Source: Mycolicibacterium aromaticivorans JS19b1 = JCM 16368
GTDB taxonomy: Bacteria; Actinomycetota; Actinomycetes; Mycobacteriales; Mycobacteriaceae
Direction of reading: 5' to 3'
DNA: 64,000 nt
Assembly (NCBI RefSeq): GCF_000559085.1
Contig: NZ_JALN02000001.1
Location: 2,108,001-2,172,000 of the forward strand
In this document: piece after piece, positions 53,042 through 62,107 of the stretch
How positions within the stretch are numbered: the first letter of the stretch is position 1
Layout: each line of letters opens with the position of its first letter
The notes under the pieces: model-generated
What the model was told of the DNA's origin: nothing
Databases searched by the model: none
Seen by the model: only the letters and a program-made list of their open reading frames with translations
Program-made: the position numbers and the translations under genes

Positions 53042-53761
53042 ATGCCCATCGCCGGACGTCGTGTCGTTGTTGCGCTGGCCTCGATGGCTACGGCCGCCGC
53101 CGTCCTCACCGGCTGCGACTCGGCTCCCGCGGTGCCCGCCAATCCGCGGCAGGTCACCGTCGTCGGCTCCGGCGATGTGAAGGGCGTGCCCGACACCCTC
53201 ACCGCCGACGTCAGCGTCGAGGCAGCCGCAGCCGACGTCACCACTGCGATGAACCAGGCCAACGACCGCCAGAACGCGGTACTCAATGCGCTCAACGCCA
53301 GCGGCGTCGACAGCAAGGACATCAGTACCACCGGCGTGAGCCTGCAGCCCCAGTACGGCGACAACTCGGTGATTACCGGCTACCGGGCGAGCAACTCGAT
53401 CCAGATCAAGATCCGCAAGCTCGACACGGCCTCGCAGGTGCTGGCCAACATCGTCAGCGCCGGCGGCGACGCCACCCGGATCAACTCGGTGAGCTACTCC
53501 ATCGAGGACGACGCCAAGCTGGTCGGCGACGCGAGAGCCCGGGCGTTCAACGACGCCAAGCAGCGCGCGCAGCAGTACGCCGACCTGTCGGGGCTGTCAC
53601 TGGGCAAGATCATCTCGATCTCCGAGGCACCCGGCGGCACACCCCCGACTCCCCCGGTGCCGATGCCCGCGCCGCGCGGCGCGATGGCCAGTTCGGTTCC
53701 GCTGGCGCCCGGCCAGCAGACCGTGAGCTTCTCGGTGACGGCGGTCTGGGAGCTCAGCTAG
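53042..53761 (+). CDS. lpqG: LpqG, SIMPL-domain lipoprotein
   Basis: A 239-residue lipoprotein: signal peptide, lipobox LTGC (Cys25), then a SIMPL/DUF541 domain (VVGSGDVKGVPDTLTADVSV, then YRASNSIQIKIRKLD and ARARAFNDAKQRAQQYA). Relatives form oligomeric rings in the envelope; the function is unclear. It matches M. tuberculosis LpqG (Rv3623, 240 residues). No ribosome site is visible before the ATG. It converges on hpt. Confidence 0.88.
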   Translation: MPIAGRRVVVALASMATAAAVLTGCDSAPAVPANPRQVTVVGSGDVKGVPDTLTADVSVEAAAADVTTAMNQANDRQNAVLNALNASGVDSKDISTTGVSLQPQYGDNSVITGYRASNSIQIKIRKLDTASQVLANIVSAGGDATRINSVSYSIEDDAKLVGDARARAFNDAKQRAQQYADLSGLSLGKIISISEAPGGTPPTPPVPMPAPRGAMASSVPLAPGQQTVSFSVTAVWELS

Positions 53762-53842
53762 AGGATCATTGAGATCGACGAAATGGCGCGCTCCACTCGG
53801 ACTTTCGCAGCCACCCGCCGGCGTGGGCAGAGCGGGAACCGA

Positions 53843-54454
53843 CTAGCCCTGATACACCTTCGGCTCGAGCGTGCCGATGAAGGGCAGATCACGATAGCGC
53901 TCGGCGTAGTCCAGGCCGTAGCCGACCACGAACTCGTTCGGGATGTCGAAGCCGACGTATTCGATGTCGACATCGGCACGCACTGCGTCGGGCTTGCGGA
54001 GCAGCGTGCACACCCGCAGCGATTTGGGATGGCGGGTGGCCAGGTTGCGCAGCAGCCACGACAACGTCAGTCCGGAGTCCACGATGTCCTCGACGATCAG
54101 CACGTCGCGGTCGTGGATGTCGCGGTCGAGATCCTTGAGGATCCGGACCACCCCCGACGACGACGTGGAGGATCCATACGAGCTGACCGCCATGAACTCC
54201 AACTGCGTGGGCAGCGGGATCGCGCGCGCAAGGTCGGTGACGAACATCACCGCACCCTTGAGGACGGTCAGCAGCAGCAGATCCTGACCGTTCAGTGAAT
54301 CGGCGTAGTCGCGGGCGACTGACGCCGCCAGCTCAGCGGTCCGGGTGTGAATCTGCTCTTGTGACAACAAGACCGATTTGATGTCCCCGGGGTACAGCTC
54401 GTGCGCCGACACGTCCACACTGTGCCACGAGCAAGGCCAGACAACCAATCTCAC
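53843..54454 (-). CDS. hpt: Hypoxanthine-guanine phosphoribosyltransferase
   Basis: A 203-residue purine-salvage enzyme. It has the [16 protein letters not shown] pyrophosphate loop, [13 protein letters not shown], the PRPP motif [14 protein letters not shown] and [23 protein letters not shown] 54454 overlaps the tilS stop as GTGA; a GTG at 54418 ([12 protein letters not shown]) is an equally plausible start because homology begins at ELYPGD. The tilS-hpt pair is conserved in many bacteria. Confidence 0.95.
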   Translation of the reverse strand: MRLVVWPCSWHSVDVSAHELYPGDIKSVLLSQEQIHTRTAELAASVARDYADSLNGQDLLLLTVLKGAVMFVTDLARAIPLPTQLEFMAVSSYGSSTSSSGVVRILKDLDRDIHDRDVLIVEDIVDSGLTLSWLLRNLATRHPKSLRVCTLLRKPDAVRADVDIEYVGFDIPNEFVVGYGLDYAERYRDLPFIGTLEPKVYQG

Positions 54455-55416
54455 ACCGATTGCGTGTACATCATCAGCCTGCCGTCACGTCGGGCGGCGA
54501 ACAATCTTTGCTGCCGAAGCTCCGAGCCGATCGCCACTCCGCCCTGCCCGCGCCAGGCGGTGACCAGCGCGTCCACCGCGCGGATCTGCTTGTCGGTGAG
54601 GTTGGTCGCGCCGCCGCCCAACAGCCAGCCGCGGATCACCCGGCGCCGCACCGCGGTGGGCAGCGCGGCCAACGCGGAGACCGCGACGCTGTCGCCGGTG
54701 TCGCCGAGCGCGTCGGCCGCCAAGGCGGCCCAGTCGTCCAATGCATCGGTGTCCTCCCGCAGCGCGGCCGCGGTTCGGGCCAGCGCCTCGGCAACACCAC
54801 CGCCGAGCACGTCTTCGAGCACTGGCAACACCTCGGTGCGCAGCCGAACCCTGGTGAACCGGTTGTCGTGATTGTGCGGGTCGTCCCACGGGGTGAACCC
54901 GAGCTCGGCGCACGCGGCATGGGTGACGGCGCGGCGCACCCCCAGCAGCGGCCGGTACCAAGGCGGGTCGCAGGCCCGCATGCCTGCGATCGACCGCGGT
55001 CCCGAGCCGCGGCCGAGCCCCAGCAGCACGGTCTCGGCCTGGTCGTCGAGGGTGTGCGCCAGCAGCACCGGCGCGTCGGCGCGCGCGGCGTCCAGCGCGG
55101 TGTAGCGCGCTGCGCGCGCGGCGGCCTCCGGGCCGCCGTCGGTGCCGACCTGTACCCGCAGCACCCGGGCATCCACGCAGCCGAGGTCGTGCGCCTGCCT
55201 GCGTGCGGTCTCGGCGACCCGCTCGGAGCCGGGCTGCAAGCCGTGGTCGACGATCAGGGCCGTCGTCGGCAGGGCCGCGGCGGCCGCCGCCGTGAGCGCA
55301 AGGGAGTCCGGTCCACCCGACAGCGCGACGCACCACGACGTCGCGCCGGGCAGGTGCTCGGTCGCGAAGCCGGCTGCGCCGGCCCGCAGCGCGGCTACAG
55401 CACCCGGTCGATCCAC
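54451..55416 (-). CDS. tilS: tRNA(Ile)-lysidine synthase
   Basis: A 321-residue PP-loop ATPase that adds lysine to C34 of the AUA-reading tRNA-Ile. The PP-loop is [11 protein letters not shown] (near residues 31-41), with VDHGLQPGS and [23 protein letters not shown] 55416 lies 22 bp inside the end of the metalloprotease-like gene and gives nearly the same length as M. tuberculosis TilS. Confidence 0.94.
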   Translation of the reverse strand: MDRPGAVAALRAGAAGFATEHLPGATSWCVALSGGPDSLALTAAAAAALPTTALIVDHGLQPGSERVAETARRQAHDLGCVDARVLRVQVGTDGGPEAAARAARYTALDAARADAPVLLAHTLDDQAETVLLGLGRGSGPRSIAGMRACDPPWYRPLLGVRRAVTHAACAELGFTPWDDPHNHDNRFTRVRLRTEVLPVLEDVLGGGVAEALARTAAALREDTDALDDWAALAADALGDTGDSVAVSALAALPTAVRRRVIRGWLLGGGATNLTDKQIRAVDALVTAWRGQGGVAIGSELRQQRLFAARRDGRLMMYTQSV

Positions 55417-56441
55417 CGCTGCGGATCCTCGATCTCGTCGGGCAGCGGCAGGGTGTCCGCACTCGTCCACACCGTGTTGAACCGGTCCATCCCGACCCGG
55501 TCCACCACGTGGTCGACGAACGCCTTGCCGCGGGTGTACTGGCTGAGCTTGGCGTCCACCCCGAGCAGCGCCCGCAGCAGCCGCTGTAGCGGCGGCTGCT
55601 TGCGTTGGCGGCGTTGATCGAACCGGTTCCGGATGGTCTGCACCGACGGCACGACGGCCGGGCCGACCGCGTCCATGACGTGGTCGGCGTGACCTTCGAG
55701 CAGCGTGCCGAGGACGAGCAGCTGATCGAGCGCCACCTGCTGCGGCTCGGACTGCACCGCGCGCATGAACCCGAGGATGCCCGCGTCATTGGCACCCAAC
55801 TCACCCCCGCGCCGCTTCTTCACGAAGTCGGCCAACCGCCCCACCACCTGGGTCAGGTCGTCGGCCGTATCGGAGGTCAGCACCCCCAGCGCCTGCGACA
55901 TGTGTTGTGCCAGCCAGGGATTGGCGGAGAACTGCACGCGGTGGGTGACCTCGTGTAGGCACACCCACAGCCGGAAGTCGGCCGGCGACACCCGCAGTTG
56001 GCGCTCGACGGCGATCACGTTCGGGTAGACCAGCAGAAGCAGGCCGTCCTCGGTGCCGGTGTCGGCGAACGGGTCGTACTGGCCGAGGATCCCCGAGGAG
56101 ATGAACGCCAGCACGGCACCGGTCTGCGCGCCGGTCACCCGTCCGGTGACCGGGTTGCTCGGGCTGTCGGTGCCACCTGTCATCACCCGCATCGAATCCG
56201 ATGCCGCCCGGATCCAGCCCTGACGATCGACGATGCGCGCTTCGGCGACGGGGGCGTCGCCGCCCATCCGGGTGACCTCGCGGACCGGGCGTTCGGCTTT
56301 GCGCGCCGCGACAGACAGTTCGTCGACGGCCTGGCTGCGGGTGTAGTCGGTGGCGGCCGGTCCAGGCCGGGCCAGCCAGGCGCCGACATCGCCGGCGAAG
56401 GCCCAGTCCACGGCGCGGCCCACCGTCACCTGCGAGCTCAT
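55395..56441 (-). CDS. Zinc-dependent metalloprotease-like protein (DUF2342 family)
   Basis: A 348-residue protein of the DUF2342/F420-associated type, actinobacterial, with a zincin motif HEVTH in LWVCLHEVTHRVQF (near residue 165). The C-terminal part includes LLEGHADHVMDAVG, where the Glu/His may complete the metal site. ATG 56441 overlaps the dacB stop as ATGA. Position matches Rv3626c. Substrate unknown; the co-transcribed dacB hints at the envelope, though no signal peptide is visible. Confidence 0.84.
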   Translation of the reverse strand: MSSQVTVGRAVDWAFAGDVGAWLARPGPAATDYTRSQAVDELSVAARKAERPVREVTRMGGDAPVAEARIVDRQGWIRAASDSMRVMTGGTDSPSNPVTGRVTGAQTGAVLAFISSGILGQYDPFADTGTEDGLLLLVYPNVIAVERQLRVSPADFRLWVCLHEVTHRVQFSANPWLAQHMSQALGVLTSDTADDLTQVVGRLADFVKKRRGGELGANDAGILGFMRAVQSEPQQVALDQLLVLGTLLEGHADHVMDAVGPAVVPSVQTIRNRFDQRRQRKQPPLQRLLRALLGVDAKLSQYTRGKAFVDHVVDRVGMDRFNTVWTSADTLPLPDEIEDPQRWIDRVL

Positions 56442-57820
56442 GAGCCGCACCCGCAGGTCCGCAGAACGCTGGCCAGTGCGTCGAGGGCCACCCGGCCCAT
56501 CGGGCCGGCATCGTTGGAGAGGAACGCGAACGTCAGCACCCGGCCGCTGTTGTCGGTGACCACCCCGGCCAGGGTGTTGATCGCCGTCAGCGACCCGGTC
56601 TTGGCCCGCAACCAGCCCGCCGACGCTCCCTTGGAGTCACCGCCGAGGAAGCGGTCCGACAGCGTTCCGCTGCCGCCGGCGATCGGCAGGACGTCCAGCA
56701 GTGGGCGCATGGTGGGCTGATCGGGTCCCGCGGCGGCCTGGACCACCTCGTCGAGTGTCTTGGCGGTGACCCGGTCCAGCACCGACAACCCGCTGGAGTC
56801 GAACAGCGTGGCACCGGTCATATCGACGCCGGCTCCGGAGAGCTTGGCGGTGATCGCGTCGACCGCGCCGGCGAAGCTCATCGGACGTCCACCGGCCTTG
56901 GCGACTTCCCGGGCAATCGACTCGGCCATTACGTTGTCGGAGGCGTTCATCATCTGCCGCAGCCGCTCCATCAGCGGTGCGCCCTGCACCGCCGCCAGCT
57001 GCTTGCCGGTGGGCGGCCTGGCCGCCATCGTGACCTTGGCCGGGTCGACGCCCAGCGCGCTGGCCAGAGCACGGCCGGCGTCCAGGGCGGGGGTCCGGGA
57101 CCGGGCCGAATCGACCGTGGTCGGCTGGATGCGACCGGCGTCGATCATCACCGACTGAATCGGGGCGATGTCGCCGCCGTCGATGTCGGCGGGATCCCAG
57201 CCGGGCGCGAAATCCGGTCCGCTGTACCGGGAATCGTCCACCTGCACCGCTGTCGCTGTGACTCCGCTCTTGCGCACCTGGTCGGCGAGATCGCTGATCC
57301 GGGCGGCCCCGCGATACCAGGTCTCTTGGCCGGCCGGGGCGGCAGAGAGGATCGGATCGCCGCCGCCGACAAGCACCACCACGCCGGGCTGGGTGGTCTG
57401 GTCGGCCGCGACGACAGTCGTGGTGACCCGCTCGTCGCGGTTCAGAGCCAGCAGCGCAGCGCCGGTGGTGAGCGTCTTGTTGGTCGAGGCCGGCAGCAGC
57501 GGGACGTCCGCGCGATGCTCCCAGAGTTGGGTGCCGGTCTGCGCGTCGGTGACCCGGCCGCCGACGTTGCCGAGATTGGGATCGGCGACGGGCAGGGCCA
57601 GCGCGGCGGTCAGACCGGCGGCGGTGGGCACCGGCGCGGTATCGGACACCGGGACCACACCGGGACTGGCGGTCACCAGTGCGTGACCCGGCGGGGCCTG
57701 CGCGCTGCTGGTGTCACCATGCGTCAGGATGGCGGCCACCGCGACGACGGCCGCAACCAGCGCGATCACCGCCACGGCGAGCACCACGTGGGTGGAGCGC
57801 CGCCATTGAGTCGGCCTCAT
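56438..57820 (-). CDS. dacB: D-alanyl-D-alanine carboxypeptidase (PBP4/S13 family)
   Basis: A 460-residue exported enzyme anchored or secreted by an N-terminal hydrophobic segment (residues ~11-32). Catalytic motifs: STNK (Ser112-Lys115), SDN (294-296) and KTG (407-409), with the large insertion between the first two typical of class C PBP4. It trims peptidoglycan stem peptides. It heads dacB-DUF2342-tilS-hpt, with ATGA or longer overlaps throughout, and diverges from ppa. Confidence 0.92.
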   Translation of the reverse strand: MRPTQWRRSTHVVLAVAVIALVAAVVAVAAILTHGDTSSAQAPPGHALVTASPGVVPVSDTAPVPTAAGLTAALALPVADPNLGNVGGRVTDAQTGTQLWEHRADVPLLPASTNKTLTTGAALLALNRDERVTTTVVAADQTTQPGVVVLVGGGDPILSAAPAGQETWYRGAARISDLADQVRKSGVTATAVQVDDSRYSGPDFAPGWDPADIDGGDIAPIQSVMIDAGRIQPTTVDSARSRTPALDAGRALASALGVDPAKVTMAARPPTGKQLAAVQGAPLMERLRQMMNASDNVMAESIAREVAKAGGRPMSFAGAVDAITAKLSGAGVDMTGATLFDSSGLSVLDRVTAKTLDEVVQAAAGPDQPTMRPLLDVLPIAGGSGTLSDRFLGGDSKGASAGWLRAKTGSLTAINTLAGVVTDNSGRVLTFAFLSNDAGPMGRVALDALASVLRTCGCGS

Positions 57821-57916
57821 CGCTCTCCTGACTCTCGTTTCGTCTCATTGTGCCGAACCACCGTGTGGTGCAGGCCAGCGCGGGCGTTAGGGTAGGCCGC
57901 GTCGCCGTCGGCGGGT

Positions 57917-57930
57917 TGGGGGTTCCCCCA
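57917..57930. repeat. GC palindrome in the dacB-ppa intergenic region
   Basis: TGGGGGTTCCCCCA is a perfect 14-bp palindrome within a 187-bp divergent region (57821-58007). It is flanked by GCGGGT on the left and GGGGCGGGCGAAGCGA on the right. It could be an operator, a transcript hairpin or part of a dispersed mycobacterial repeat; nothing here decides between these. Confidence 0.4.
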
Positions 57931-58007
57931 GCCGAAGGCTAGGGGCGGGCGAAGCGACCGGGGATAATCCCGGCGGGCAGGTGTCAGCGGAAATAAGGAG
58001 TCGCACG

Positions 58008-58496
58008 GTGGAGTTCGACGTCACCATCGAGATCCCGAAGGGTCAGCGCAACAAGTACGAGGTCGACCACGAAACCGGACGGGTCCGCCTTGACCGCTAC
58101 CTCTACACCCCGATGGCCTACCCCGCGGACTACGGCTTCATCGAGGACACCCTCGGCGAGGACGGCGACCCGCTGGACGCACTGGTACTGCTGCCGCTGT
58201 CGGTGTTCCCCGGCGTGCTGATCGAGGCGCGCCCGGTCGGCATGTTCAAGATGGTCGACGAGGCCGGCGGCGACGACAAGGTGCTGTGTGTGCCTGCCGG
58301 GGACAACCGCTGGGATCACATCCAGGACATCGGTGACGTGCCCAAGGACGAACTCGATTCGATCCAGCACTTCTTCACCCACTACAAGGACCTCGAGCCG
58401 GGCAAGTTCGTCAAGGGCTCCGACTGGGTCGGACGGGCCGAGGCGGAGGCCGAGGTGGAGCGCTCCCGCGAACGGTTCGCCAAAGAAGATCACTGA
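58008..58496 (+). CDS. ppa: Inorganic pyrophosphatase (family I)
   Basis: A 162-residue soluble pyrophosphatase. Active-site features: [24 protein letters not shown] split over the first 45 residues, the metal-binding [10 protein letters not shown] and [13 protein letters not shown] 58008 follows AAGGAG and gives the length known in M. tuberculosis. An earlier in-frame start would remove that spacing. Confidence 0.96.
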   Translation: MEFDVTIEIPKGQRNKYEVDHETGRVRLDRYLYTPMAYPADYGFIEDTLGEDGDPLDALVLLPLSVFPGVLIEARPVGMFKMVDEAGGDDKVLCVPAGDNRWDHIQDIGDVPKDELDSIQHFFTHYKDLEPGKFVKGSDWVGRAEAEAEVERSRERFAKEDH

Positions 58497-58585
58497 GGGC
58501 TGACCGCCCTGGTGAGAAAGTTTGCCTGGCTGTAACAATCGGTAACCCGGTTGTCCTATGGCTTTTCGATGATGAACTGGTGTTG

Positions 58586-59116
58586 ATGCACCAAGGCATC
58601 GGTCTCGAGGCCTTCAACGAGCTGCCGGACAGTAAAGCTGTCCACGCGCTCTACGAGTGCTGCAACAGCGTGACCCTGGCTCGCGACCTGACCCGGGGCC
58701 GCCCCTACGCCGACCGGGACGAACTGTTCCGCCGGGCCGACGACTTGCTGTTCTCGCTGTCAGAGTCCTCGGTCGACGACATTCTGCAGGCCTACCCGCA
58801 TGTCGGGCGGCGCCCGGGCAGTACGAAGTCGCAGGCCGAGCAGTGCTCGGTGTGGGATTCCTCGCCCGAGGTGATGGCCGAACTCACCTCGGCGGTCACC
58901 GAGTACAACAAGCATTTCGGTTTCGGGTTCGTCATGCACATCGGCGGTTTGCCACGCGAGGTGTGCGCCAAGTCGGTGATCGCCGCCGTCCGCGACCGGA
59001 TGCACCACGACCCCGAAACCGAGCGCAAGGTCGTGTGCAACGAGCTGGCGCGGATCAACCGCAGCAGGCTCGAACGGATGCTCGGCCCCGAGGGCGGCTA
59101 CGACAACTGGGGCTAG
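58586..59116 (+). CDS. OHCU decarboxylase-like protein
   Basis: A 176-residue protein with the fold signatures of 2-oxo-4-hydroxy-4-carboxy-5-ureidoimidazoline decarboxylase, the last step from urate to S-allantoin: GLEAFNELPDSKAV, RPYADRDELFRRAD, SQAEQ (Glu85) and YNKHFGFGFVMHIGG. The usual catalytic His block (HPRIG-like) reads YPHVG (Tyr70-Pro-His72), so the expected His is Tyr and a His occurs two positions later. No ribosome site is clear; GTG 58580 is an alternative start. It stands at the head of the ureide module. Confidence 0.75.
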   Translation: MHQGIGLEAFNELPDSKAVHALYECCNSVTLARDLTRGRPYADRDELFRRADDLLFSLSESSVDDILQAYPHVGRRPGSTKSQAEQCSVWDSSPEVMAELTSAVTEYNKHFGFGFVMHIGGLPREVCAKSVIAAVRDRMHHDPETERKVVCNELARINRSRLERMLGPEGGYDNWG

Positions 59117-59125
59117 GGTGCAACC

Positions 59126-60088
59126 GTGGCCCTGCCGATGGATCCGGAAGTACTGACCCTGCTGCAGCCGTTGATGGATGCCGCCGCCGCTCTCGAGCCG
59201 CCCCCGATCGGGGACGTGGTGACCCGCCGCGAGCGGGCTATCCCGTTGTTCCAGACGCTGGGCGCATCCCGCGAGCCGGTCGACGGTGTCGAGGTGTCGC
59301 GGCACACGCTGCCCACCGCCGACGGTGCGGAGCTCGATCTGGCGTGGTACTTCCCAACGTCGGGGCTGCCCGGCAGTGCCGTGCTCTACCTGCACGGCGG
59401 CGGCATGATCTACAGCCTGGCCGAGACCGCTCCGGCCTATGACACGGCGATGCGTGGCTATGTCGCGGCCACCGGCGCCCCGATGCTTCTGGTGGATTAC
59501 CGTGTGGCGCCGGAGTTTCCGGACCCGACGCCGGTCGAGGACTGTTATGCCGCGCTGTGCTGGCTGGCCGAGAACGCCGCCGATCTGGGCGTCGACCCGG
59601 CTCGTATCGCGGTGGCCGGTGACAGCGCAGGTGGCGGGCTGGCTGCCGGGGTGAGCCTGCTGGCCCGCGACCGCGGCGGCCCGGCGCCGGCCGCGCAGGT
59701 ACTGATCTATCCGATGCTCGACGACCGCACCACCACCCCGGATCCTGAGCTGGCACCGGAGTTGCTGACGTGGAACTACAACGACAACATCACGGGTTGG
59801 GGCGCGCTCCTCGGCGAGCGCGCCGGCGGCGATGACGTGTCGATCTACGCCGCACCGGCCCGCGCGCAGGTCCTGACCGGACTGCCGCCGACCTACCTCG
59901 ACGTTGGCGATCTGGACATCTTCCGCGACGAAAACATCGCTTACGCCGCACGTCTTGTCGCTGCCGGTGTGCCCACCGAACTGCACGTGCATCCCGGCTG
60001 CCCGCATGCCTGGGAGGCGTTGGCCCCCACAGCGGCGGTGTCCGAGCGCGCGGTCGCCGACCGGATCCGCCGGCTGCGCGCCGTCTGA
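59126..60088 (+). CDS. Hormone-sensitive-lipase family esterase
   Basis: A 320-residue alpha/beta hydrolase of the HSL (Lip) family. It has the oxyanion-hole motif LHGGGMIY, the nucleophile elbow GDSAGGG (Ser near 157), acid in VGDLDIFRDE and His in GCPHAWEAL. It starts at GTG 59126, 10 bp after the OHCU-type gene. It probably cleaves a short ester; no link to ureide breakdown is established. No signal peptide. Confidence 0.85.
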   Translation: MALPMDPEVLTLLQPLMDAAAALEPPPIGDVVTRRERAIPLFQTLGASREPVDGVEVSRHTLPTADGAELDLAWYFPTSGLPGSAVLYLHGGGMIYSLAETAPAYDTAMRGYVAATGAPMLLVDYRVAPEFPDPTPVEDCYAALCWLAENAADLGVDPARIAVAGDSAGGGLAAGVSLLARDRGGPAPAAQVLIYPMLDDRTTTPDPELAPELLTWNYNDNITGWGALLGERAGGDDVSIYAAPARAQVLTGLPPTYLDVGDLDIFRDENIAYAARLVAAGVPTELHVHPGCPHAWEALAPTAAVSERAVADRIRRLRAV

Positions 60089-60091
60089 CTT

Positions 60092-60325
60092 CCGACAGCG
60101 CTTGTGGCCGTGGCGAACTCGGCGATCAGATCGGCCTGCACGTCAGGCGCGTCGAGCACAGGGAACGTTCGCGCGCCGTGGATGATCTCCGACCTGGAGT
60201 TCGACAGGGTCTCGGCAAGCCCGCGGCCGTCGGCTTGCGGGAAGAACGCGGCACCGGCCGACCACGCGATCAACGCCGGACTGGCGAACTGCGGCAGCTT
60301 GGCGGCGGCGATGGCATTCTGGAAA
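60092..60325 (-). pseudogene. C-terminal remnant of a second alpha/beta hydrolase
   Basis: The minus strand encodes ASPALIAWSAGAAFFPQADG, RGLAETLSNSRSEIIHGART and VLDAPDVQADLIAEFAT, the last third of an alpha/beta hydrolase. The usual acid (as in WGADDRFFP) has become WSAGAAFFP, and there is no upstream nucleophile domain. The frame runs on into the antisense of the esterase gene, so its own stop is gone. It fills the 239-bp gap between the esterase and the membrane protein. Confidence 0.6.
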
Positions 60326-60327
60326 CA

Positions 60328-61008
60328 GTGGATTCGCTGTGGCACTTCTGGTGGCTGATCTTCCCGCTGGGCGGGGTGATCGGCGGTGCTGTCCGGTCTG
60401 TGGCCGCCGCCAATGAACGGCGAGCCGACCGGCGCATGGAGCGCTACCGCCTCAAGCAGCAGGCCAAGATCGCGGTCGCCGAGGCCGCCGGTCGAAGCCG
60501 AAACGCCGACGCGGCATACCGGCGGGAGCTGACGCGAATCACCATCGCGCACAACCGGACCGACGAACGCTGGTTCAGCTACGAGACAGATGTCGCCAAA
60601 CTGCTCGACTTCCCGATGATGACCGATATGCGCGACCCGCTGACCGTCGCTTTTCACAGGGCACGCCAGCGCGCCGAGCTACTGCGGCCGGAGGACATCG
60701 ACGATGTGATCGACGATCGCGATGCCCAACTGGAGTATCGCGATGCCGTAGGCGAGTACGTCGCCGCTTTCGACGTCGCCGAGGCCGAGGCCATCCGCCG
60801 GCGCCGCAGCGATTTCTCGGTCGACGACCAGCAGCGCCTGAGCCGTGCGCAGCACCTGTTGCACCTCGCCGAGGATGCTGCCGCCACCCCCCAGGAGCGG
60901 CGCGTCGCCTACGACAGAGCACGGCGCGAACTCGACGGACTGATCGCGCTGCCCGCGGCCGCCCGGGACGCGATCGAGCGACGCGTGGCAGGTGAGATCG
61001 AAGCCTGA
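60328..61008 (+). CDS. Membrane-anchored helical protein of unknown function
   Basis: A 226-residue protein: an N-terminal hydrophobic segment (SLWHFWWLIFPLGGVIGGAV, residues ~3-22), then an Arg/Ala/Glu-rich, almost wholly helical region with coiled-coil character (RADRRMERYRLKQQAKIAVAE and AFHRARQRAELLRPEDIDDV). No catalytic motif is visible. GTG 60328 precedes the membrane segment. It sits between the esterase and allantoicase and could be transcribed with either. Family not recognised. Confidence 0.65.
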   Translation: MDSLWHFWWLIFPLGGVIGGAVRSVAAANERRADRRMERYRLKQQAKIAVAEAAGRSRNADAAYRRELTRITIAHNRTDERWFSYETDVAKLLDFPMMTDMRDPLTVAFHRARQRAELLRPEDIDDVIDDRDAQLEYRDAVGEYVAAFDVAEAEAIRRRRSDFSVDDQQRLSRAQHLLHLAEDAAATPQERRVAYDRARRELDGLIALPAAARDAIERRVAGEIEA

Positions 61009-61068
61009 TACCAGCCCGGGGCCGCTGCTCAGCGCGCCGCGGCGTAGACGGTCACTTAGGCTCACGGA

Positions 61069-62106
61069 GTGATCAGCGACCGGCAGAACCCCACTCGGAC
61101 GCAGTCACACTTCCTGTCCTTCCCCGATCTGGCGGCCCGGCCTGCGGGCGGAGCGGTGGTATGGGCCAACGACGACTTGTTCGCCGAGCGAGAGAACCTC
61201 ATCAACCCCCGGCCGGCGGAATTCCGTCCCGCCACCTTCGGGCACAAGGGCCAGATATACGACGGTTGGGAGACCCGCCGCAGGCGCGGCGCGGGGCCCG
61301 ACGACCACGACAGCGCGATCATCCGACTCGGGGTGCCCGCCATCATCGCCGGGGTCGTGGTGGACACCGCCTGGTTTACCGGTAATTACCCACCACAGAT
61401 CTCGGTCGAGGCCGCCTTCGTGGAGGGATATCCGACCGCCGAAGACCTTGCACACCGGACGCAGTGGACCACGATCGTCGAACGCGGAAACGTCAACGGC
61501 GATACCCGGAACCCCTTCGAGGCCAGTTCGTCTCGCCGGTGGACGCACGTACGACTGTCCATCTACCCCGACGGTGGAGTGGCCCGGCTGCGAGTACACG
61601 GCCAGGGTCTGCTCGACCCGCGGCTCGTCGGCGATATCCCCCTCGACCTCGCCGCCCTGGACAACGGCGCCCGAGTCACGGCCTGCTCCAACATGTTCTA
61701 TTCATCCCCGAACAACCTGCTGCTGCCCGGCACCGCGCACACGATGGGCGAGGGGTGGGAGACCTCCCGGCGGCGCGACAACGGGAATGACTGGGTGCAG
61801 GTGCAGTTGGCCGGTCAGGGGGTAGTCACCGTAGCCGAACTGGACACGTCCTATTTCCTCGGTAACGCCCCCGGCAGCGCCCGCCTGGTCGGCCGCGACG
61901 ACGGTGGCGACTGGTTCGAGCTGCTGCCCCGTACCGATCTGCAGCCCGATACCCGGCATCGCTTCCTGCTGTCCGGCCAACGCCCCGTGACCGACGCCCG
62001 CCTCGAGGTGTATCCCGACGGCGGTATGGCGCGGCTGCGATTGTTCGGCCGGCTCACCGAGACGGGACTGCGCCGGGTCGCCGACAAGTGGGCCGCGGCG
62101 TCGTGA
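61069..62106 (+). CDS. alc: Allantoicase
   Basis: A 345-residue enzyme splitting allantoate into ureidoglycolate and urea. It consists of two related allantoicase (jelly-roll) domains, each with the same pattern: GQIYDGWETRRRRG, VDTAWFTGNYPP and LSIYPDGGVARLRVHG in the first; MGEGWETSRRRDNGNDW, DTSYFLGNAPGSA and LEVYPDGGMARLRLFG in the second. It starts at GTG 61069 and is followed by puuE after 1 bp. Confidence 0.92.
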   Translation: MISDRQNPTRTQSHFLSFPDLAARPAGGAVVWANDDLFAERENLINPRPAEFRPATFGHKGQIYDGWETRRRRGAGPDDHDSAIIRLGVPAIIAGVVVDTAWFTGNYPPQISVEAAFVEGYPTAEDLAHRTQWTTIVERGNVNGDTRNPFEASSSRRWTHVRLSIYPDGGVARLRVHGQGLLDPRLVGDIPLDLAALDNGARVTACSNMFYSSPNNLLLPGTAHTMGEGWETSRRRDNGNDWVQVQLAGQGVVTVAELDTSYFLGNAPGSARLVGRDDGGDWFELLPRTDLQPDTRHRFLLSGQRPVTDARLEVYPDGGMARLRLFGRLTETGLRRVADKWAAAS

Positions 62107-62107
62107 G

